A DNA stretch of 64,000 bases from NCBI GenBank assembly GCA_964649725.1, contig CAZYTM010000001.1:248001-312000 (forward strand). Direction: 5' to 3'. The stretch's first letter is position 1; each line of letters begins with the position of its first letter. This document shows, in pieces, positions 51,583 to 59,701 of this stretch. Made by a program: the position numbers and the translations under genes. This DNA is from CAZYTM01 sp964649725 (GTDB taxonomy: Bacteria > Desulfobacterota > Desulfuromonadia > Geobacterales > Geobacteraceae). Under the pieces are notes generated by a model. That model saw only the letters and a program-made list of their open reading frames with translations, was not told where the DNA came from and made no database searches.

Positions 51583-52524
51583 TTATTGTTGCATACAGAT
51601 GTGAAAGCTTTTCGGACAGAGCGGGTCAAGAGGAGAACCTCTCCTTACATGCCCTCCCACAACTGTCTGTCGACCTGGCGCTATTTTTACCAACAGTTGG
51701 TCAAAGAACCTCCAGATTATAAACAGCCCCCTGCCGCCAGCTGCTGTCAGAACCTGTTCATCCTGGTTGCTGGCCAGATGTTCCAACACTAGACGCCATG
51801 GCAGGCTTCCCCAGTTGTCGGCAACCTCCATAGCCAGTACCTCACCGTCAAAACCAAAGCGGAATCTGACCTTCTCGGAGGGGAAAAGCGCCCGCTGCTC
51901 ACCTTTACGAAACATCTGTCGGCCATCATGACAGCGTGGCGCGCCATAAAAAGCGTTCTCCAGCATCTCATCAGCAAGCAGCGCCCCCTTTTCGCGCAGC
52001 ATCTCTTCATCCTCTGAGTCCCCAGGTATGGCAGCCAGAAGCGCCGCTATAAGCTGCTCCTTCTCCTCGGTTTTGTTGAGTTGATATTCGCTCAGCAATG
52101 TCCCTTCCCTTAATGAGTTGCTGATCTGCCATGTTTGACCGGCAACCATCTGTGCCACGGTGTGATGCAATGCAGCAGAGAGTTTACCGTTACCGTGGCG
52201 CACTACCAGATGTCTGATATTGTAACTTGCCAGCGGCTTGAGTGGTGGCACCTGATTATCCCTGGCGACAAGGAGCATTTCGATATCCTGGAAAAGCCTT
52301 CTAATCAGTGCCAAATGCGTATGGCCAGCTGACTGGTAGACCTGACTGGTAATGATTATCAGGCTGGGTTTGGCGCCGTATTTCCCCAGATTGGCAAGAC
52401 TTATGGAGAGATGCTCGCTGCTCATGATCCGCAGCAGTCCAGGAATTTCCTGGAACTCTTCTCCCCAATCTGCTTCATCGGCACTGTCCTGAAATATAGC
52501 GATAACCGGGTAGAAATCCTGCAT
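51583..52524 (-). CDS. RsbW/SpoIIAB-type HATPase protein with N-terminal receiver-like region
   Basis: The 313-aa product has a GHKL ATPase-type domain in the C-terminal half: LLADEMLENAFYGAP (N box with Asn), MEVADNWGSLP (D-x-G variant) and AGGRGLFIIWRFFDQ (G box). This is the pattern of anti-sigma-factor serine kinases. The N-terminal 150 residues have alternating strand/helix with SLIIITSQVY and LLVARDNQVPPL, reminiscent of a receiver without an obvious Asp. ATG 52524 has GGAG 9 nt upstream. It lies between phosphatase and STAS genes. Confidence 0.8.
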   Translation of the reverse strand: MQDFYPVIAIFQDSADEADWGEEFQEIPGLLRIMSSEHLSISLANLGKYGAKPSLIIITSQVYQSAGHTHLALIRRLFQDIEMLLVARDNQVPPLKPLASYNIRHLVVRHGNGKLSAALHHTVAQMVAGQTWQISNSLREGTLLSEYQLNKTEEKEQLIAALLAAIPGDSEDEEMLREKGALLADEMLENAFYGAPRCHDGRQMFRKGEQRALFPSEKVRFRFGFDGEVLAMEVADNWGSLPWRLVLEHLASNQDEQVLTAAGGRGLFIIWRFFDQLLVKIAPGRQTVVGGHVRRGSPLDPLCPKSFHICMQQ

Positions 52525-52555
52525 CAGAGATTGCTCCTTTTCTGTTTGATAATAT

Positions 52556-53779
52556 TCAACTGCCGATAGCCTGCAATGTCGACCCTGCACAGTCATTATA
52601 TTTAGCTACCAACAAGGTCACATCATCGCTAAAGGAATTCGAACCGGAAAATTGTGCGGCATAATCCATCATCCTGGTGCGCAGTTCAACCGCTTCAGCA
52701 TGGCTGTTTGCGGCGATCAGCCGGTTGACTCTTTCATACCCTAGTTCGTTTCCGTAAACATCAACGCACTCAACCAGCCCATCGGTATAAAGGACCAGCT
52801 TATCCCCTTGCACAAAAGGGATAGTAGTCTCCCTGAATCGGCAGCCGGCCTCGAATCCGAGTGGATAACCATCAATTGTCTCGACCATTGCCACCTCGTC
52901 TGTAACGCAACAGTGAAGATAGGGATAATTATGACCGGCATTCGCCAGGGTAATCTTTTCTTCCTTCAGATCGACCAGAGCGACCAGACAGGTCATCAGC
53001 AGACTCTGTCTGGCTGTGGCCAAAATGGCATTATTCATCCCGTAGAGCAGTTCTGCCGGTGCGCGTGCCCCTTCGGCTATCAGGGTATGCAGGCTGGCCT
53101 TGGCTGCAGTAGTTACCATCCCTGACTGGACCCCATGACCACTCACATCGGCAACAACCAGCACCACCCGCCCATCATCAAAAACAAGGTAATCGTAAAA
53201 GTCCCCCCCTATCTCCGATGAAGTGGTCACCCCGGCGCTTATAGCCAGATTGCCGAACTTTACCTCGGACGGCGGCAGAAGGTCCTGCTGAATACGGCTG
53301 GCAGTTGCAACCTCCTCACGAATACGACAACTGAGCCGATCAAGTTCTGCCAGCAGGCGTGCCTGGTTATCGGATATTTTCATCATCAGATCAGCCACAG
53401 GGAGAATGCCGATGCAACGACCTTGATCGAGCACTGCCATTGAATCGCTCTCCAGGGAAGGGTCTGCTTTTAGCAGCGCAGTCAAGGCCTGATTGATATC
53501 GAGATCTGCCGGCACAGAAATAGTCTGCTCGTTAAGAAGCAGCTCGATCGGCTTCTTGGCATAGAGATCGAGGGCAAAAGGCCGCCCAAGGTGCAAAGAA
53601 AACAGATTTTTCCGGCTGATCATACCGATGAACAGATCATCTTTGGCAATGGGGAGGGCCAATAATGATTTATCGCGCTGAAATATCTCCACCACCTCCT
53701 TGACCGTCATGGCTGGCTCAACCTGCATGCCAGGTCTTGTTATATCGAAAAGTCCAGGCGTCATTGGTATGGTCGTCAT
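52556..53779 (-). CDS. CBS-domain PP2C/SpoIIE-type serine phosphatase
   Basis: The 407-aa product has two CBS motifs (about 10-130; AMTVKEVVEIFQRDKSLLALPI). A coiled linker (ARLLAELDRLSCRIREEVATASRIQQDLLP) and a SpoIIE/RsbU-type phosphatase domain follow. The metal ligands are in SSEIGGDFYDYL, VVADVSGHGVQSGM and SFSDDVTLLV. It should dephosphorylate the STAS protein downstream. CBS domains usually bind adenosine nucleotides, giving an energy-status input. GGGGGAG is next to the ATG. Confidence 0.87.
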   Translation of the reverse strand: MTTIPMTPGLFDITRPGMQVEPAMTVKEVVEIFQRDKSLLALPIAKDDLFIGMISRKNLFSLHLGRPFALDLYAKKPIELLLNEQTISVPADLDINQALTALLKADPSLESDSMAVLDQGRCIGILPVADLMMKISDNQARLLAELDRLSCRIREEVATASRIQQDLLPPSEVKFGNLAISAGVTTSSEIGGDFYDYLVFDDGRVVLVVADVSGHGVQSGMVTTAAKASLHTLIAEGARAPAELLYGMNNAILATARQSLLMTCLVALVDLKEEKITLANAGHNYPYLHCCVTDEVAMVETIDGYPLGFEAGCRFRETTIPFVQGDKLVLYTDGLVECVDVYGNELGYERVNRLIAANSHAEAVELRTRMMDYAAQFSGSNSFSDDVTLLVAKYNDCAGSTLQAIGS

Positions 53780-53865
53780 TCACTCCCCCTGTTCTGCTGA
53801 CTTCATATAGTTATAGGCTGGATGTTTTGCATTCAGGTTACGATAATGTCAATAGTCAACTATTA

Positions 53866-54066
53866 TCAGAGTACCAGAGGGATGCGGCTCTGATTCTTCA
53901 TGCAGGTATAATCGCGGTTGCGGGGATGGATGCAAAAACGGCCGATATTGAGCCTAAATTCATATGGGCAATCTGCCTTGCTCTCTAATTGGCAGTCTGA
54001 TATTTCGTCACGTCTATTCCCCATAGCGATTCCATAGCAGAATTTCGTTTGGCCTTCAGTAAACAT
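53866..54066 (-). CDS. Candidate small Cys-containing protein (66 aa)
   Basis: This open frame has GGAGAGGAG just upstream of its ATG. The peptide has five cysteines (near 10, 25, 33, 45 and 55) and no similarity I recognise. The 437-nt region 53780-54216 has no larger gene. Because the ribosome site is good but the sequence has no known relatives, confidence is low. Confidence 0.35.
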   Translation of the reverse strand: MFTEGQTKFCYGIAMGNRRDEISDCQLESKADCPYEFRLNIGRFCIHPRNRDYTCMKNQSRIPLVL

Positions 54067-54151
54067 CCTGCTCCTCTCCTTCAGAAATCATTATCTCATG
54101 CAAAATCAAGCTGCCTCTACAACCGTGTAAATATGGTGTCCTGCCAGATAC

Positions 54152-54188
54152 AGGATAATAACCCCCACCTGGAGAGGGCTATTATCCT
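54152..54188. repeat. Inverted repeat downstream of the metallophosphoesterase gene
   Basis: AGGATAATA (54152-54160) and TATTATCCT (54180-54188) pair exactly; CCC and GGG inside can extend the hairpin. There is no T tract on either side, so it is a hairpin or a binding site rather than a strong terminator. Confidence 0.45.
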
Positions 54189-54216
54189 TAGCAGAATCTA
54201 TTCTTATGAGCAGCAA

Positions 54217-55422
54217 CTACTTAGTCCTGGGTGAAAGAGAGAAAGAAAAGCTGCTTCCCCATTTCTTCTGGTTCCAGAGATATTCGCGTACGGTCATGTT
54301 CTGGGCAGCGCTGTCAACGGTCACGACATTGAACGACAGTTTGCTCGGGTCGCCTTTGCCATCTGCTGCATCGGCACCTGACACCACCCCTTTCATCGGC
54401 GAGTCGACCCGGACGACATTGATGCTGATGTCATTGTCCGGCCCGGTCCAGCTGTAGGTCTGGTAATAATTGTCGTTGCCATGGAAATAGGCGACGATAT
54501 TCTTGTTTGCCTTCAGCCAGGCGGCCAGCCCTTTTTGCGCAGTGGTTGACGGGCTGCTGGTGGTAAGATTGCCGGTAGAGTCGTTGTCCGCAACTACATC
54601 GGTTACCAGGTTCTCAAAACCTTTGCTCCAGTCAAGGGTAGTGGCAGTAGTCAGATTGCTGGTCAGATGCTTGGTCTCAATGTCAGGTTGGTCGTGGGCG
54701 AACAGAACCACTGGCATATTGGGGTTGCTCATCCTGGCCAGATCTGCATCGATCAGGGGGCGGATGGTCTTGTCGGGCCACATTCTGAGAAAGACAAAGT
54801 GGACGCCACCGATATCCTTGGAATAGACAATATGGTTAGTAGGGTATTTATATGCCCCGACTGCCACAGCTGCTGCAGGATTCATAAAGAGGTTGTAGAG
54901 CCTGGTCATTACCGTGTCGTCGGTGAGCGGCAACAGTGCCTTGGTATAACCTATAGCATTGGAGACATCGTGGTTCCCCGGCACCATGTAGAGTCCTGCC
55001 TTGCTGCCGTTCTTGTCCTTAACGGTCAGACCATTGATATAGTCTGCGCTGAACTGGTCCCAGGAAGCCGACGCGCTCTGGATCCCTTTGGATTTTTCCT
55101 GCCGGTTGGAGATATCACCGGTCTGGGCGACGAAGTCAATATAGCCTACCGGCTGACATGCCTTTACCCCGGCGTCGGCGCAGGGGAAAGTTTCGCTAGG
55201 GAGTGTATTAATGACCCCAACCATTGCCCTGTTCACCTGGGTTGCGTTGCTGTACCCGTTAAAGGCCGCCCGCTTGATCCCGTAATGGGCATCCGAGGTG
55301 TAGACAAAAGTTGTTGCCTGCGGGTCGTCACTGCCGCAACCGGTCAACAGCGTGGCGCAGATGAGAGTTAGAATAGCTGCCGCTGCAACCCGTACCTGGA
55401 TACTAAATTTCTTGCCTGACAT
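54217..55422 (-). CDS. Exported metallophosphoesterase lipoprotein (calcineurin-like)
   Basis: The 401-aa product has a lipobox LLTGC near residues 25-29. Calcineurin-like motifs follow in order: VYTSDAHYG (D-x-H), AQTGDIS, VPGNHDV and LFAHDQPD. The last motif, normally GHxH, reads YFHGNDNYY, so one metal-binding His is replaced. Activity is therefore uncertain. It is likely anchored in the outer membrane and may scavenge phosphate from organic esters. GGAGG is 7 nt before the ATG. Confidence 0.82.
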   Translation of the reverse strand: MSGKKFSIQVRVAAAAILTLICATLLTGCGSDDPQATTFVYTSDAHYGIKRAAFNGYSNATQVNRAMVGVINTLPSETFPCADAGVKACQPVGYIDFVAQTGDISNRQEKSKGIQSASASWDQFSADYINGLTVKDKNGSKAGLYMVPGNHDVSNAIGYTKALLPLTDDTVMTRLYNLFMNPAAAVAVGAYKYPTNHIVYSKDIGGVHFVFLRMWPDKTIRPLIDADLARMSNPNMPVVLFAHDQPDIETKHLTSNLTTATTLDWSKGFENLVTDVVADNDSTGNLTTSSPSTTAQKGLAAWLKANKNIVAYFHGNDNYYQTYSWTGPDNDISINVVRVDSPMKGVVSGADAADGKGDPSKLSFNVVTVDSAAQNMTVREYLWNQKKWGSSFSFSLSPRTK

Positions 55423-55500
55423 TTTGTCCTCCTGAAATATTGGATATGATGGACAAAACTAGCACTACTCTATTGCATTTCAGTTACAGCTGAATTAAGT

Positions 55501-55519
55501 TTTCATCTGATATGAAAAT
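55501..55519. repeat. Short palindrome upstream of the metallophosphoesterase gene
   Basis: TTTTCAT (55501-55507) and ATGAAAA (55513-55519) flank 5 nt in an AT-rich stretch about 80-100 nt before the start. It may be an operator. A nearby CTGTAAC resembles a Pho half-site but has no clear second half. The rest of 55423-55687 holds no gene that I can support. Confidence 0.35.
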
Positions 55520-55687
55520 GAAAAATGTTCCTCTCCGTAGCCGGTGATTGAAGATCAAAACACCCTATAATAAGAGGGTCTAGGTAATATTTTGCAGATC
55601 AATACTGGGAGTTATGAGCAGTTCAGGGTATTCTGCTGCTAGACAGTGGAGGTTTGCTGGCTGTGATGAACCAGTATGGAGAACATG

Positions 55688-57250
55688 TCATTTGGAAAAG
55701 GCTATAACCTCAAGAGGGGCAAGGGGTATCACGCGGAGTTGGCGCTGGAAGGCAGCTTCGAACAGGTCACCCTTGGACTTGGCGCCAAACAGTTCGACCG
55801 AAACATCTTCCCGGCTCTCTACCATTAAGGTAAAGATGGTTTCAGTTTGTGAACAATGCAAAGATCTGATATTGCTGCTGCGGCTTCGGTCCAGGCCATC
55901 GGCAAGCCTGAGGATCCCCCCCAGACGACAGACAAGGAGCTGGTCCTGCTCAGCCAAGCGGGCAAATCCTTCATGTTTCTTTTTCGGCAGGGACTTGCGA
56001 TGATAGCGGGCAATAAGGGCAACCAGTTCCCTATCACGCGGGGTGAAGCCGAACAGGTCGGCATGTCGGAGCAGGTGATAGGTATGCTTATGGTGGCTGG
56101 CATAGCTGATGAAATAGCCGACGTCGTGCAACAGTGCTGCCGCCTCCAGAAGTTGCCGCTCTTTACTGCCAAGGTTGTTGCCGGTAGCCACCGCCGCAAA
56201 AATCTGCAGTGCCAGATTGGCTACCTGCAGGGAGTGCTCTTCATCAAAATGACAGGAGCGGGCAAAATCAAGTACCCCATCCCGCCAGTTACGGGACTTC
56301 ACCTCATCCGGTAACATCCGGTGCTTGCTCAGACTGCGCAGGATCAACCCTTCGCGGATGCCTCGTTCATTAACTTTAAGCAGATTAGCGTTGAAAATAT
56401 CCATAAGTTCATCGACTACTGTAACCCCTGCGACAATGATATCGGCACGATCCGGATTCAACCCAGGAACCCCCCTCCGCTCCTTGATATCCTTGCGCAA
56501 CAGCATAGCCAATAGATGAACTATTTCTGAACGTAGCACCTCATAGCCATGAACGGAACCGTACCCTTCCTTGCGCATATTCATCACCATGGCGGCTATG
56601 GAAGTAATAGTGCCGCCTGAACCAATCAGCGACTGAACTGTTAGCCGATCGTCGTCAATCAACTCTTTGAGTGTGGTGCGGACATACTTGCGCAATTTGC
56701 GTAAATCATCCCTTGAAACAGGGTCGTTTCGGCCGAGAAATTTTTCGGTCAGGAAGACGGCGCCAAGTTCATAGGAGAATATCTCCTCGATATGATTACC
56801 AACAGCAGTTATTACCTCGATGCTACCGCCGCCAATATCGCAAATACCGTAGCGGAGTCCTTCCATGTCGAAATTATTCAAGACACTCAAGGCGGCCAGT
56901 TCCGCTTCTTCTTCGCCGCTTATAACCTCAACATTAATCCCGACCTGATCGGCAATGGCACGGATGAACAGCTCACCATTACTGGCTCGTCGCACAGCAC
57001 TGGTGGCAACTGCTTCCAATGCCTTGACACCATAACCATCAAAGATCTTTTTCATCCGTAACAGGCTGTCAATGGCCCTCTCTGTGGCAGCCATAGATAT
57101 CAATTCGCTGCCGTTCAACCCTTCGCCAAGACGAACCGTTGCCTTTTCATCGTCCAGAATTCTGAATTTACCAGCTTTATCTACCTCAACGACAATCCCG
57201 CGAATTGAGTTAGTACCGATATCTATAGCTGCAAGTCGAGGCGGCTTCAC
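55688..57250 (-). CDS. ppx: Ppx/GppA-family exopolyphosphatase with HD-like C-terminus
   Basis: The enzyme removes phosphate from polyphosphate or hydrolyses pppGpp. The 520-aa product has the ASKHA motifs AAIDIGTNSIRGIV, SGEEEAELAALSVL, CDIGGGSIEVI and GSGGTITSIAAMV. The C-terminal part from about 320 has an HD-like motif (AALLHDVGYFISY...HHKHTYHLLRH). The start is GTG with GGAG 6 nt upstream. Its gene lies 4-5 kb from phoR and beside two thymidylate-kinase-like genes. Confidence 0.93.
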   Translation of the reverse strand: MKPPRLAAIDIGTNSIRGIVVEVDKAGKFRILDDEKATVRLGEGLNGSELISMAATERAIDSLLRMKKIFDGYGVKALEAVATSAVRRASNGELFIRAIADQVGINVEVISGEEEAELAALSVLNNFDMEGLRYGICDIGGGSIEVITAVGNHIEEIFSYELGAVFLTEKFLGRNDPVSRDDLRKLRKYVRTTLKELIDDDRLTVQSLIGSGGTITSIAAMVMNMRKEGYGSVHGYEVLRSEIVHLLAMLLRKDIKERRGVPGLNPDRADIIVAGVTVVDELMDIFNANLLKVNERGIREGLILRSLSKHRMLPDEVKSRNWRDGVLDFARSCHFDEEHSLQVANLALQIFAAVATGNNLGSKERQLLEAAALLHDVGYFISYASHHKHTYHLLRHADLFGFTPRDRELVALIARYHRKSLPKKKHEGFARLAEQDQLLVCRLGGILRLADGLDRSRSSNIRSLHCSQTETIFTLMVESREDVSVELFGAKSKGDLFEAAFQRQLRVIPLAPLEVIAFSK

Positions 57251-57349
57251 AATTGTCTCCTTTACTACTGACAGTAACAGAATATGGCAGGGGTTATCCT
57301 CTAAGAGCCAGGGAGGGAGGTCTCTTTGGCTGACACTGGAAGGTTGGGG

Positions 57350-57757
57350 TCAAGATTTGCCTTTACACCGCTGCGATTTGGGGGTCGTTGCCGGAGCGGT
57401 TTTCTTTGCTGATATCCTCTTGGGGGCAGGCGACTTGAGCTGCGTCGCATCGATTATACCGTCCAACAGAAAAGCCAATATCCGGTCAATCTCTTTCATA
57501 TCCTTTAAGCGACCTTTATGCGGTTTGATTTTCAACAGGCGGATCTCTTTGAGCCAGGAAGGCGCCTTCGTCTTTAGACATGTCGGAGTAATACTGCCCA
57601 GGTAACCGATCAGGGCTTCGATCTCCCCTTCGCGGCGCAAAATGCTGTTCTCTCCTACTTCCCGGACCAGCTTGCGCAGCAGTTTCAATTCAGATTCAAG
57701 CTCGGCTACTCTCTCTTTGATAGTTGGGCCGGCACTTTTCTTGGCAGCTTTCAGCAT
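57350..57757 (-). CDS. Hypothetical helical protein with Lys/Pro-rich tail
   Basis: The 135-aa product has a coiled-coil N-terminus (KERVAELESELKLLRKLVREVG), a central helical part (EIDRILAFLLDGIID) and a tail rich in Lys, Pro, Ala and Thr (about 110-135). ATG 57757 has GGAGG about 9 nt upstream and starts 4 nt after the preceding stop. I do not recognise a family. The basic tail fits binding to an anionic polymer such as polyphosphate or nucleic acid, which is only a guess from the setting. Confidence 0.6.
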   Translation of the reverse strand: MLKAAKKSAGPTIKERVAELESELKLLRKLVREVGENSILRREGEIEALIGYLGSITPTCLKTKAPSWLKEIRLLKIKPHKGRLKDMKEIDRILAFLLDGIIDATQLKSPAPKRISAKKTAPATTPKSQRCKGKS

Positions 57758-57761
57758 CCGT

Positions 57762-58442
57762 TCATACCTCCAAAACACTTTCCACCAATGCAGCCAGATC
57801 GCGTGACACAGATCTTACCGAGAGATTGCCATTCAGCAGATGAAAGCCGTATTCCTCCTGAATCAGGGAAAATTCCCGCTGGATCAATTTCTGGTAGCGG
57901 ATAAAACTGTCGAAGATATCCCGAGAAGAGCCGAGGTCCATCCCCGATTCCCAATAGTCGAGGGTGGCGTTCTTGCGGAAATTCCGTTCCACCAGCTGGG
58001 CCGGGCTGACCCGCAGGTAGGCAACCAGGTCTGGTATCAGGGCTATGCCGTAAAGTGAACGAACCCAGGCAGGGTCAGCGCCGCGGACTAGATCACGGGC
58101 CATCAGGGTGTAGATGTAACGATCAGCCAGTACAATGAAGCCTGCCTTGAGGGCAGGTATGATGCGATTCTCCAACTGGTCGGCAAAATCGGTGGCATAG
58201 AACAGGGAACGAGTGATTTCGCTCAGGATGTTACCCTGCTTTGCCGCCTGCAGCTCTTCAGACACGAGAGTCGAGCGCCGCAAGCCGACATTTACCGTTG
58301 CATGCCCCTTCCCTTCCAGATAATCACGTAAAAGTTCGATCTGGGTGGAACGGCCGGATCCGTCAGCCCCTTCAATGACGATCAACTTGCCGATAATCTC
58401 CTCGGTATTTATGCCAGGTATACCAGAGCCGTAAAATTTCAT
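57762..58442 (-). CDS. Thymidylate-kinase-like protein with altered P-loop Lys
   Basis: The 226-aa product is of the dTMP-kinase fold. The P-loop reads IEGADGSGRSTQIELL, so the Lys of G-x-x-G-x-G-K-S/T is Arg31. LADRYIYTLMARDLV is the DR-Y motif. The C-terminal half differs from Tmk (helical, Glu/Arg-rich: DSFIRYQKLIQREFS). With Arg in the P-loop the ATP site may be weak or non-functional. It lies 25 nt after a second gene of the same fold with an intact P-loop. Confidence 0.8.
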   Translation of the reverse strand: MKFYGSGIPGINTEEIIGKLIVIEGADGSGRSTQIELLRDYLEGKGHATVNVGLRRSTLVSEELQAAKQGNILSEITRSLFYATDFADQLENRIIPALKAGFIVLADRYIYTLMARDLVRGADPAWVRSLYGIALIPDLVAYLRVSPAQLVERNFRKNATLDYWESGMDLGSSRDIFDSFIRYQKLIQREFSLIQEEYGFHLLNGNLSVRSVSRDLAALVESVLEV

Positions 58443-58467
58443 CGCAGCTTCATCCTTCTGCTACCGA

Positions 58468-59154
58468 TCAGCGCAAAGTCTTCCAGCGATAACCCGGCAG
58501 GTCGATATTTTCCGTAACCAGTTTGCGCACCAGCCACTGCTGATCTTCTATGGAAGCTGTGCCATCGATGACTGTGAATGGGAATTCTTTGGTCATGGCC
58601 AGATATTCGTTATATATCTTCTCCTGAAAAAGCCGGAAACTGACATATGGGTCGCTGGAGAGCTGCATATCCATGCCGGCTTCATGGTATTTGAGTTGCG
58701 GTCGACCGGAGAGAATCCGCCCCAGGGCGACCTCCAACGGGGTGTTGAAGAAGAAAGTCAGGTCAGGCTGGCGGGCAAACCCATAGAGATTGCGGAGCCA
58801 TCCCGGATCGCAGCCGCGCACGGAATCCCTGGCAAAGGCGGTATAGATGTAACGATCACATAACACCAGATAGCCGGCTTTTAGCAATGGGAGTATCTGT
58901 CTTTCGTAGCGGTCGGCAAAATCAGTGCAGTGGATGATGCTGAAAGTAGTGGAGGTAAGAAGTTGGCGTTTCTTCCCTTTGCTGGTAGCTTTTTTGACGA
59001 TTACCGAGGAGTTCCATTCGGTAAAGAAGACCTTCAGCCCGCGCATCTCCAGCCAACGCTTGAGAAGATATATCTGCGTCGATTTGCCGGAACCATCCAG
59101 ACCCTCGACAGCAATCAATTTACCAGGAAGTTTTTGCTGAACATTTTTGATCAT
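58468..59154 (-). CDS. Thymidylate-kinase-like protein with canonical P-loop
   Basis: The 228-aa product is a paralog of the downstream gene. The P-loop is VEGLDGSGKSTQIYLLKRWL with Lys24. It has LCDRYIYTAFARDSVRG, equivalent to the other protein's DRY motif, and TVIDGTASIEDQQ near the C-terminus. It may make dTDP or act as a relative with another substrate; its neighbours are not those of tmk-holB. Ribosome-binding site AAGGTG is moderate. The stop of the upstream HhH gene lies 6 nt away. Confidence 0.82.
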   Translation of the reverse strand: MIKNVQQKLPGKLIAVEGLDGSGKSTQIYLLKRWLEMRGLKVFFTEWNSSVIVKKATSKGKKRQLLTSTTFSIIHCTDFADRYERQILPLLKAGYLVLCDRYIYTAFARDSVRGCDPGWLRNLYGFARQPDLTFFFNTPLEVALGRILSGRPQLKYHEAGMDMQLSSDPYVSFRLFQEKIYNEYLAMTKEFPFTVIDGTASIEDQQWLVRKLVTENIDLPGYRWKTLR

Positions 59155-59160
59155 CCAGCG

Positions 59161-59667
59161 CTACACCTTCTGTAGAGACTTGCGAGCCTTTTTCAGCCCC
59201 TTGCGAAGTTGGCGGAAGCCCCCGTCAAGGAGCCCGGTCAACTTTTTTTCGGCCTTGACTAGACTCTTACCCGCTTTCTTGGCCTTGGTCTCCAGCTTTG
59301 ATTCGATCTGCTCCAGGGCATCGACGACTTGTAGCAAATCCTTTTCCAGTTTCTTTCCAGGCCTGCCTGCCAGTTCTTGCTGGAAACGTTCCTTGATGGT
59401 TACCGCCATCCCCTGAACCTGTTCCTTCATCCCGAGCGCTGCTTTTTTCAACTCCTGGACCCGCTGTTTTCGGCCATCTTCAGCCAATCCCCCTGCCTGC
59501 TGCAAAATCCCAGGAATGGCACGTGGGTTGATCCCCTTGATTTTCCCCAGCCCTTCTGCGCCAGCTGCCGATATCTTGGCAAAAGAATCAAGACCGGCTT
59601 CACAGAAACGTTTTGCCAGGATATCCCCAACACCGTGCAACTGTCGTAATTCCTGCCATTTCCCCAT
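59161..59667 (-). CDS. HhH-domain protein with Lys-rich coiled-coil tail
   Basis: The 168-aa product has an N-terminal helix-hairpin-helix region (LHGVGDILAKRFCEAGLDSF and GKIKGINPRAIPGIL). A long basic coiled coil follows (about 70-168; Lys-, Ala- and Leu-rich, KAKKAGKSLVKAEKKLTGLL), ending KKARKSLQKV. The tail resembles histone-like or phasin-like proteins. It might bind DNA or an anionic granule surface. GGAGG lies 5 nt before the ATG. It stands in a cluster with Ppx, kinase-like and SixA-like genes. Confidence 0.65.
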   Translation of the reverse strand: MGKWQELRQLHGVGDILAKRFCEAGLDSFAKISAAGAEGLGKIKGINPRAIPGILQQAGGLAEDGRKQRVQELKKAALGMKEQVQGMAVTIKERFQQELAGRPGKKLEKDLLQVVDALEQIESKLETKAKKAGKSLVKAEKKLTGLLDGGFRQLRKGLKKARKSLQKV

Positions 59668-59701
59668 GTCAGCCTCCTGATCTTACTCTCCATAAAGCCA
59701 G

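Noticed and set aside
55460..55520. Pho box upstream of the metallophosphoesterase gene
   Set aside because: One CTGTAAC half-site is present but no second half-site matches at the 11-bp distance.
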